Of a DNA stretch of 28,743 nucleotides, positions 23,934-28,743 are shown piece by piece; the stretch's first letter is position 1; each line of letters begins with the position of its first letter. Source of the DNA: Gaiellasilicea sp035525905 (lineage in GTDB: Bacteria; Actinomycetota; Thermoleophilia; Gaiellales; Gaiellaceae); the NCBI GenBank assembly GCA_035525905.1, contig DATLDK010000142.1, positions 1-28,743 on the forward strand, given 5' to 3'. The translations under genes were made by a program, and so were the position numbers. The notes under the pieces were generated by a model, which had not been told where the DNA came from, did no database searches, and saw only the letters and a program-made list of their open reading frames with translations.

Positions 23934-24107
23934 TCACCTGATGTGAAGATCGACCTTCAGCAAGAGCAGGGGCCAGAGCAGAATCGCGAGCACGGCGGAC
24001 ACGACCCGCTTCACGGTGTCCAGGTTCTCGAGGTAGTCCTTCGATTGGGCGACGAAGATCCCGATCGCGACGTAGATCAGGCCCAGGAGCTTGCGCGGCA
24101 ACAGCAT
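23934..24107 (-). CDS. 57-residue two-helix membrane protein, unknown
   Basis: The ATG at 24107 overlaps the prs stop by one base (TGATG), a typical coupling junction. The product begins MLLPRKLLGLIYVAIGIFVA and has two hydrophobic segments (about 7-20 and 36-51) joined by a charged loop (QSKDYLENLDTVKR); it ends LLLKVDLHIR. Codon third positions are GC-rich except near the end. A hairpin arrangement with both ends in the cytoplasm fits the Lys/Arg distribution. I do not recognise the family; its position between prs and rplY and the coupled start suggest a real, co-expressed gene. Confidence 0.75.
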   Translation of the reverse strand: MLLPRKLLGLIYVAIGIFVAQSKDYLENLDTVKRVVSAVLAILLWPLLLLKVDLHIR

Positions 24108-25171
24108 CAGAACAGCTGGTTCTCGCCCGCGAAGATCGCGGAGACGGAGTCGTCGGAGAACACGTTCTGGATCGTCTCTGCGAGCAGGCCCGAGATGGAG
24201 AGCACCTCGACGTTGCCCGGCCGCTTCAGCTCGTCGACCGGGACGGTGTCCGTCACGACCACTTTCTCGAACGCGCTCTCGGCGATGCGCGTGAGCGCCG
24301 GTTCGTTGAAGAGCGCGTGCGTGGCGCAGGCGATCACGCGCGTCGCCCCGGCCTCGCGGAGCGCCTCGGCGCCGGCGCAGAGCGTCCCGGCGGTGTCGAT
24401 GATGTCGTCCGTCATGACGGCGACCTTGCCTGCGACGTCCCCGATCACACCCGTGACCTTGGCCTGGTTGTGGCCCGGTCGCTCCTTGTTGAGCACGACG
24501 AGCCCGCCGCCGATCATCTCCGCGAACTTGCCCGCGAGCTTCGCGCGTCCGGTGTCGGGGGCGACGGCGACCCGCTCGACCTCGGTGCCGAGGTAGTCGC
24601 GGATGTGCTGCGCGAACATCGGCACCGCGACCATGTGATCGACGGGGATCTGGAAGAAGCCCTGCACCTGGCCGGCGTGGAGGTCCATCGTGATCACGCG
24701 GTCGACTCCGGCGGTCTCGAGCAGGTCGGCGACGAGTCGCGCCGTAATCGGCTCGCGCGGACGAGACTTCTTGTCCTGGCGCGCGTAGAAGTACCAGGGG
24801 ATGACGGCCGTGATGCGCTTCGCCGAGGCGAGCTTGGCCGCGTTGACCATGATCAGCAGCTCCATCAGATGCTCGCCGATCGACGGCGCCGCGGTCTGGA
24901 CGATGAACATGTCTGCGCCGCGCACGGAGTCCTCGAAGCGGAAGTACGGGGAGCCATCGGCGAAGGTAGCCCTCTCGACCTTCGTCAGCTCGACGCCGAG
25001 GTGCCCCGCGATCCTCTCCGCGAGCAGCGGGTGCGAGCTTCCTGCGACGACCGCGAGCCGCTTTTGGGGTGTCAGCAAGACTGCGCGGCCGGCCGCCAGC
25101 AGCGGCGACGGAGGCGTGTGCTCGCGGCCCTCGAGCCCGGGCAGCGCCTGCTCAATCGTCACGCTTTCCAC
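24107..25171 (-). CDS. prs: Ribose-phosphate pyrophosphokinase (PRPP synthetase)
   Basis: 354 residues from the GTG at 25171, chosen because AAGGAGG lies six bases upstream; the neighbouring GTG at 25174 would leave only three. The start overlaps the glmU end by 20 bases. The enzyme makes PRPP from ribose-5-phosphate and ATP for nucleotide, His and Trp synthesis. Class I motifs: KRLAVVAGSSHPLLAERIA at the usual N-terminus, FADGSPYFRFEDSVRGADMFIVQ (split), WYFYARQDKKSRPREPI, ITMDLHAGQVQGFF and the PRPP loop VMTDDIIDTAGTL. About 33 residues precede the conserved core, rich in Glu, Pro and Gly, so the protein is longer than the typical 315-326. A TTG just before LTPQKRLAV would give a standard length but lacks a ribosome binding site. 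Confidence 0.95.
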   Translation of the reverse strand: MESVTIEQALPGLEGREHTPPSPLLAAGRAVLLTPQKRLAVVAGSSHPLLAERIAGHLGVELTKVERATFADGSPYFRFEDSVRGADMFIVQTAAPSIGEHLMELLIMVNAAKLASAKRITAVIPWYFYARQDKKSRPREPITARLVADLLETAGVDRVITMDLHAGQVQGFFQIPVDHMVAVPMFAQHIRDYLGTEVERVAVAPDTGRAKLAGKFAEMIGGGLVVLNKERPGHNQAKVTGVIGDVAGKVAVMTDDIIDTAGTLCAGAEALREAGATRVIACATHALFNEPALTRIAESAFEKVVVTDTVPVDELKRPGNVEVLSISGLLAETIQNVFSDDSVSAIFAGENQLF

Positions 25172-26474
25172 CACGACCCTCCTTGTTGACCTGCTTGGGC
25201 GGAAAGCCGGCAAGCGCGTTGTCGGGGACATCGTCGGTGATGACGGCCCCCGCGGCCGTCCACGCATCGTCGCCAACGGTTACAGGAGCGACGAACATCG
25301 TGTCTACCGCCACGCGGACATTGCTCCCGATCGTCGTCTTGCCCTTGGGCTGCCCGGCGCGGTGGGGGAAATTCGCCGTGATCGATCCTGCGCCGATGTT
25401 CGTCCCCTCTCCGATCTCCGCGTCGCCGATGTACGAGAGATGCGGCACCTTTGTGTCCTGCCCGATGGTCGACTTCTTGATCTCGACGAACGCTCCGGCC
25501 TTCGCTCGAGGCCCGAGGACGGTTCCGGGGCGAAGGTAACAGAAGGGGCCGACGGTCGCGTCCGTGCCGATCTCAGCGTCGATCGCGACGACGTGTGACC
25601 CGACTTCGGCGCGCGCAGCGACCTTGGTGCGGCCACGCAGGACCGTGAACGGAAGGATGACGGCGTCCGCCTCGATCTCGACCTCGGGCTCGATCCAGGT
25701 GGAGCCCGGGTCGGCGATACCGACGCCGGCGAGCATGTGCGTGCGGTTGATCCGGTCGCGGAGCGTTGCTGCGGCTTGCGCCAGCTCGACGCGCGTATTC
25801 ACCCCCTCGGTCTCCGCGGGATCATCCGCGACGTGCGCCACGACCCGTTCACCGCGTGCGACCAGGTCGCGCACGGCGTCGGTCAGGTACAGCTCGCCTT
25901 GCGCGTTGTGAGGTTCGAGGCGGTCGAGCGCCGGCCAGAGCACCTCGCTGCGGAACACATAGATCGAGGAGTTGCACTCCTGCAGCGCCAGCTGCTCGGG
26001 GGTTGCGTCGACGGCTTCCACGATTGCCTGGACGGTGCCCTCCGGGCCCCGAACGACACGGCCGTACGAGCGCGCGTCGGCGGGCACGAACGAGAGCACG
26101 GTCGCGGCAGCCTGCTCGCGTGCATGCGTCGCGACCAGCGCCTGGAGTAGCTCGGCCGTCAGGAGCGGCGTGTCGCCGGAGAGTACGAGGAGGCTGTCCA
26201 CGCCCGTGCCGACGGCCTCGCGCGCCGAGCGGACGGCGTCACCCGTACCGAGCGCACGCTCCTGCACGGCGACGTCCACGTCGTCGAATGCGTCGCGCGT
26301 CTCCGCCGATGCGATCACGACGAGTGGCGCGGGTGCGAGCGGACGGGCGGCCTCCAGCACCCAATCGACCATGCGGCGGCCCAGAATGGGGTGCAGGTGC
26401 TTCGGGACGGCGGAACGCATGCGCGTGCCGAGCCCGCCGGCCATCACCACGGCTGCAATTGTCGGCTCGGTCAT
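25152..26474 (-). CDS. glmU: Bifunctional UDP-N-acetylglucosamine synthesis enzyme GlmU
   Basis: 440 residues, ATG at 26474. The N-terminal pyrophosphorylase (about 5-225) carries AVVMAGGLGTRMRSAVPKHLHP, LVLSGDTPLL, YGRVVRGPEG and EGVNTRVELA; the C-terminal left-handed beta helix (about 240-415) carries PHLSYIGDAEIGEGTNIGAGS and MFVAPVTVG. GlmU acetylates glucosamine-1-phosphate and couples it to UTP, feeding peptidoglycan synthesis. Two deviations: GxGTRM has Leu where Lys is usual, and the NYDG segment of the acetyltransferase site is NFPHRAGQPKGKT, about three residues longer. A sugar-phosphate nucleotidyltransferase of another specificity is the less likely alternative. No ribosome binding site; the tRNA-Gln 3' end is 14 bases upstream. 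Confidence 0.9.
   Translation of the reverse strand: MTEPTIAAVVMAGGLGTRMRSAVPKHLHPILGRRMVDWVLEAARPLAPAPLVVIASAETRDAFDDVDVAVQERALGTGDAVRSAREAVGTGVDSLLVLSGDTPLLTAELLQALVATHAREQAAATVLSFVPADARSYGRVVRGPEGTVQAIVEAVDATPEQLALQECNSSIYVFRSEVLWPALDRLEPHNAQGELYLTDAVRDLVARGERVVAHVADDPAETEGVNTRVELAQAAATLRDRINRTHMLAGVGIADPGSTWIEPEVEIEADAVILPFTVLRGRTKVAARAEVGSHVVAIDAEIGTDATVGPFCYLRPGTVLGPRAKAGAFVEIKKSTIGQDTKVPHLSYIGDAEIGEGTNIGAGSITANFPHRAGQPKGKTTIGSNVRVAVDTMFVAPVTVGDDAWTAAGAVITDDVPDNALAGFPPKQVNKEGRGGKRDD
25178..25184 (-). promoter_or_regulatory. Strong ribosome binding site for prs
   Basis: AAGGAGG on the minus strand lies within the last glmU codons (NKEG), six bases before the GTG at 25171. It argues for the extended prs N-terminus. 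Confidence 0.75.
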
Positions 26475-26488
26475 CGGGCTGGGTGAAA

Positions 26489-26562
26489 TGGCTGGGGCGC
26501 CAGGATTCGAACCTGGGATCGCGGGACCAAAACCCGCTGCCTTACCGCTTGGCTACGCCCCA
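26489..26562 (-). tRNA. tRNA-Gln (anticodon UUG)
   Basis: A complete 74-base cloverleaf with encoded CCA. The acceptor stem TGGGGCG pairs with CGCCCCA (T1-A72 as in many Gln tRNAs), discriminator G. D arm GCC/GGC with loop AAGCGGTAA; anticodon stem GCGGG/CCCGC with loop TTTTGGT, giving anticodon TTG; T arm CCAGG/CCTGG with loop TTCGAAT. It lies 18 bases after the stop of a membrane-protein gene and 14 bases before the glmU start, all on the same strand, so it may be excised from a polycistronic transcript. I see no clear promoter of its own in the short gap upstream. Confidence 0.97.
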
Positions 26563-26580
26563 CGGTTCGGTGGACCAACT

Positions 26581-26937
26581 CTACCGGCGGTCTCGCAGGA
26601 GGACGACGAGCGCGACGACGGCGAGGAGCACGAGCGCGACGACCGCGAAGGCGGTCAGTACGAGCGCCGCCGCGGGCACCAGTACGACGGCCAGCTGAGA
26701 GACCGCGAAGATCCACGAAGTCTCGCGTACCTCCTGGCGACGTGCTTTCCGGCCGGCAGCGACGTAGAGCACCACAGCGAGGATCGCCACGAGGACAACT
26801 GCCCACCAGGCGATCTCCCCGAGCAGCACCAGGACGCCTTCGACGACGGCGACCACCACTGCGATCCGGAGGCGACTGTCACGCAAGCTGCGACCCAGGC
26901 GGCTGTGTCCGGGCTCGATCGTCAGCGGGCGATCCAC
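26581..26937 (-). CDS. Small polytopic membrane protein, unknown
   Basis: 118 residues, GTG at 26937, 16 bases after the ispE stop. A charged N-terminus (about 1-24, ending LRDSRLR) is followed by two hydrophobic segments (about 25-62), a basic loop AAGRKARRQEVRETSW and two more segments (about 74-114), ending in LRDRR. Composition is mostly Val, Ala and Leu. There is no recognisable motif. Its position between ispE and the tRNA/glmU pair, both linked to cell-wall precursor supply, could be meaningful but no function can be named. Confidence 0.72.
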   Translation of the reverse strand: MDRPLTIEPGHSRLGRSLRDSRLRIAVVVAVVEGVLVLLGEIAWWAVVLVAILAVVLYVAAGRKARRQEVRETSWIFAVSQLAVVLVPAAALVLTAFAVVALVLLAVVALVVLLRDRR

Positions 26938-26953
26938 GTCACAACCGTATCCG

Positions 26954-27772
26954 TCAGCCGTACCAGACGGGAACCGTGAGCCAGGTCCGGCGGGCCCCCC
27001 GCAAGGCGCGCCGCGCTGCCTCCGCCCGGCGCCGGTGGTGGAAGAGCGCGTAGACGGTCGGTCCGGCGCCGCTCACGTCGGCGCGGAATGCGCCGAGTGC
27101 GAGCAGTTCGGCCGCGAGCGGCGACGAGGCGAGGTCGTTGGGGGGCAGCGCGGCCAGGTCGCGGGGGCGCCGGACCGCGTCGAGCGTCTCTTCGAGCGCA
27201 GCGCGGCGCTCCTCCCAGCCCTGCGGGCCGTCCCGCTCGTCGAAGCTCCGGTAGACCGTCGCGGTGGACGCCTTCGCGCTGTTCCGCGGAAGCGCCAGCA
27301 CGACCCAGTAATCCTGCGGCAGGTCGAGGGGCGTCAGGTCGGACCCGTCCCCCACACCGAGCTGCGGTCCGTCGGCGAGGAAAAAGGGGACGTCCGCTCC
27401 GAGCGTCGCCGCGAGCGAGCGCAGCTCGTCGGACGGCAACGGCTCAGCGAGCGTGGCGTTGGCGAGACGAAGCGCCGTCGCGGCATCAGAGCTGCCGCCG
27501 CCGAGCCCGGCTGCGACCGGGATCCGCTTGACGATCGTCGCGCGCCAGCACGGGGCGACGCCTGCTGTCTCGGCCAGGCGCGTCAGGGCGTCGCGGACGA
27601 GCGTGTCCGTCGGGAACCCGGTCACCTGCAGGCTCGGGGCGGCGGCGATCGCGACACGGTCGCCCAGGTCGATCCGCTGCAGGACCGTCGCGACCTCGTG
27701 CTTTCCGTCCTCCCGTGCGGGCCCGACGACGAGTGCGAGGTTGAGCTTTGCGGGGGCGGGTGCTCGCGTCAC
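26954..27772 (-). CDS. ispE: 4-diphosphocytidyl-2-C-methyl-D-erythritol kinase
   Basis: 272 residues from the GTG at 27772 (GTGA overlap with rsmA); the longer reading of this frame runs through rsmA and is not protein-like. IspE phosphorylates CDP-methylerythritol in the MEP route to isoprenoids. GHMP-kinase features are clear: APAKLNLAL with Lys9, the ATP-binding PVAAGLGGGSSDAA (85-98) with catalytic Asp96, GADVPFFL, and the C-terminal DVSGAGPTVYALF. The N-terminal substrate motif usually reading RxDGYHE is REDGKHE here, a small variation. The rsmA-ispE pair is a widespread bacterial arrangement. Confidence 0.95.
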   Translation of the reverse strand: MTRAPAPAKLNLALVVGPAREDGKHEVATVLQRIDLGDRVAIAAAPSLQVTGFPTDTLVRDALTRLAETAGVAPCWRATIVKRIPVAAGLGGGSSDAATALRLANATLAEPLPSDELRSLAATLGADVPFFLADGPQLGVGDGSDLTPLDLPQDYWVVLALPRNSAKASTATVYRSFDERDGPQGWEERRAALEETLDAVRRPRDLAALPPNDLASSPLAAELLALGAFRADVSGAGPTVYALFHHRRRAEAARRALRGARRTWLTVPVWYG

Positions 27773-28539
27773 AGCGCTTCGCTGAGGGCCACGAACTCGG
27801 CAGGCTCGAGCGCTTCGGCCCGCGTGTCCGCAACCCGTCCGATCGCCTCCAGGGCGGCAGCAGCATGGTCTCGTTCCGCAAGACCGGAAAGCACCAGTGA
27901 GTTGGGCAGGGTCTTGCGCCGATGCGCGAAGGCTGCTTCGACGACGGCCCTGATCCGCTCGAACCCCTCCGGCAGCGGAACCCTCCGGAAAGCCACGAGC
28001 GCCGATTCGACGTTCGGCGGCGGCCGGAAGACAGTGCGAGCGACAGGATGGAACCCCGTCCGGCGCGTGGCGAGCTGGATCAGCACCGACACCGCTCCGT
28101 AAGCCTTTGTCGATGGCGCTGCGAAGAAGCGTTCTGCCACCTCGCGCTGCACCATCACGCACCAAAGCTCCACGGTGGGGAGGCCCGTCAGGCTCTCGGC
28201 GACGATCGGCGTCGCAATGTTGTACGGCAGGTTCGCGACGAGCTTCGTCGGGGGCGGCTCGAGAGCAGCGAGGTCGAGCACGAGCGCGTCGCCCCAGTGC
28301 AGCGCGACGTTCGGCCGCTCCTCCAGGCGCCGGAGATGCGGCTCGAGCGAACGGTCGAGCTCGACGGCGTGAACGTGGCGGACGCGATCGGCCAGGTAGC
28401 GAGTGAGGATGCCGAGACCCGGGCCGACCTCGAGCACGGTGTCGTCCGCCCGAACCTCCGCCAACCTGCCGATCACCCCCAGGATGTTCTCGTCCGCAAG
28501 GAAGTGCTGGCCCAGCTGCTTCTTCGGGACGACGGTCAC
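27769..28539 (-). CDS. rsmA: 16S rRNA dimethyladenosine transferase RsmA (KsgA)
   Basis: 256 residues, GTG at 28539 overlapping the tatD stop by 4 bases. It dimethylates the two adjacent adenosines in the terminal loop of helix 45 of 16S rRNA with SAM, late in 30S assembly. Motifs: KKQLGQHFLADENIL at the N-terminus, VLEVGPGLGILTRYLA (SAM loop, about 35-50), VELD (59-62), the target-binding VANLPYNIATP (about 101-111) and VFRPPPNVESALV. The helical C-terminal domain ends with RRKTLPNSLVLSGL, typical of KsgA. Full length. Confidence 0.96.
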   Translation of the reverse strand: MTVVPKKQLGQHFLADENILGVIGRLAEVRADDTVLEVGPGLGILTRYLADRVRHVHAVELDRSLEPHLRRLEERPNVALHWGDALVLDLAALEPPPTKLVANLPYNIATPIVAESLTGLPTVELWCVMVQREVAERFFAAPSTKAYGAVSVLIQLATRRTGFHPVARTVFRPPPNVESALVAFRRVPLPEGFERIRAVVEAAFAHRRKTLPNSLVLSGLAERDHAAAALEAIGRVADTRAEALEPAEFVALSEAL

Positions 28540-28743
28540 GGCAGCGAGAACGCGGCCGTCGCGTTCGCATCGATCTGCACCTCGAGCTCCGCCGGATCCT
28601 GCGCGCGGGCGGCTGCGAGAGCGGCAAGCGTGTGGACGACGTTCGCCGGCTCGTTCGGCCGTCCGCGCAGGGGCTGCGGCGCTAGGTACGGGCTATCCGT
28701 CTCCGCCAGGATGCGGTCGTCGGGGACGCGGGCCGCGGCATCG
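28536..28743 (-). CDS. tatD: TatD family metal-dependent DNase, C-terminal fragment
   Basis: The last 68 residues of the protein; the gene continues beyond the right edge. The end of the TIM barrel is recognisable in DRILAETDSPYLAPQPLRG, where the Glu and Asp belong to the metal centre, followed by RPNEPANVVHTLAALAA and the C-terminal helix ending NATAAFSLP. TatD proteins are magnesium-dependent 3'-5' exonucleases implicated in DNA repair. The TGA stop overlaps the rsmA GTG. In mycobacteria rpfB lies between tatD and rsmA (from memory); here nothing intervenes. Confidence 0.92.
   Translation of the reverse strand, partial: DAAARVPDDRILAETDSPYLAPQPLRGRPNEPANVVHTLAALAAARAQDPAELEVQIDANATAAFSLP

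Noticed and set aside
27773..28627. N-terminal extension of the ispE frame through rsmA
   Set aside because: Arg-rich shadow of rsmA; the GTG at 27772 gives a standard IspE with Lys9 in place.
1..28743. Search for CRISPR arrays, insertion sequences, att sites, toxin-antitoxin or phage genes
   Set aside because: No spaced direct repeats, transposase, integrase or related motifs were seen; apart from tRNA-Gln, which has no repeat of its 3' end nearby, nothing suggests integration.

Overview
The window is a dense, high-GC bacterial segment, almost entirely coding and almost all on the minus strand. Gene order and content point to a deep-branching actinobacterium; my best guess is class Thermoleophilia (Gaiellales or Solirubrobacterales). 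The evidence is the actinobacterial core synteny (tatD-rsmA-ispE, glmU-prs-rplY-pth, mfd-mazG-eno-ftsB-DUF501), abundant GTG starts, and several -10 hexamers 7 to 10 bases before a start codon with no ribosome binding site, as expected for leaderless mRNAs. The class assignment is inference. No mobile element, CRISPR array, rRNA or phage gene is visible. No gene-free stretch exceeds about 105 bases; the longest is the divergent promoter region 8115-8217.

Region A (1-8114, minus): one tightly coupled run read from 8114 down to 1. It holds a small membrane protein, a four-GAF SpoIIE/PP2C-type phosphatase, a membrane-fused spermidine-synthase-like protein, a glycerophosphodiester phosphodiesterase, an L,D-transpeptidase, a thioredoxin of the ResA/DsbE/CcmG type, CcmH, CcdA, and the start of a receiver-like protein. 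Six successive junctions are 4-base XTGA overlaps. The last three complete genes form a reducing relay for cytochrome c maturation; the others suggest cell-envelope work and signalling.

Region B (8115-9300): a divergent leaderless promoter region, a plus-strand four-helix membrane protein, and a convergent one-component-like regulator with a MerR/BldC-type DNA-binding domain in front of a complete receiver domain.

Region C (9353-22088, minus): an apparent 11-gene unit read from 22088 down: two half ABC exporters with complementary ATP-site losses, mfd, a parvulin-type lipoprotein foldase, mazG, enolase, pyruvate kinase, ftsB, a DUF501 protein and two small unknown genes. It joins DNA repair, nucleotide clean-up, lower glycolysis and division.

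Region D (22123-28743): greA on the plus strand converges on a minus-strand run tatD (partial), rsmA, ispE, a membrane protein, tRNA-Gln(UUG), glmU, prs, a 57-residue membrane protein, then rplY (ctc) and pth. A 23-base near-perfect palindrome sits just upstream of the rplY -10 box. The most interesting points are the asymmetric ABC pair, the HTH-receiver regulator, the palindrome, the small prs-linked protein and the tRNA-Gln placed 14 bases before glmU.
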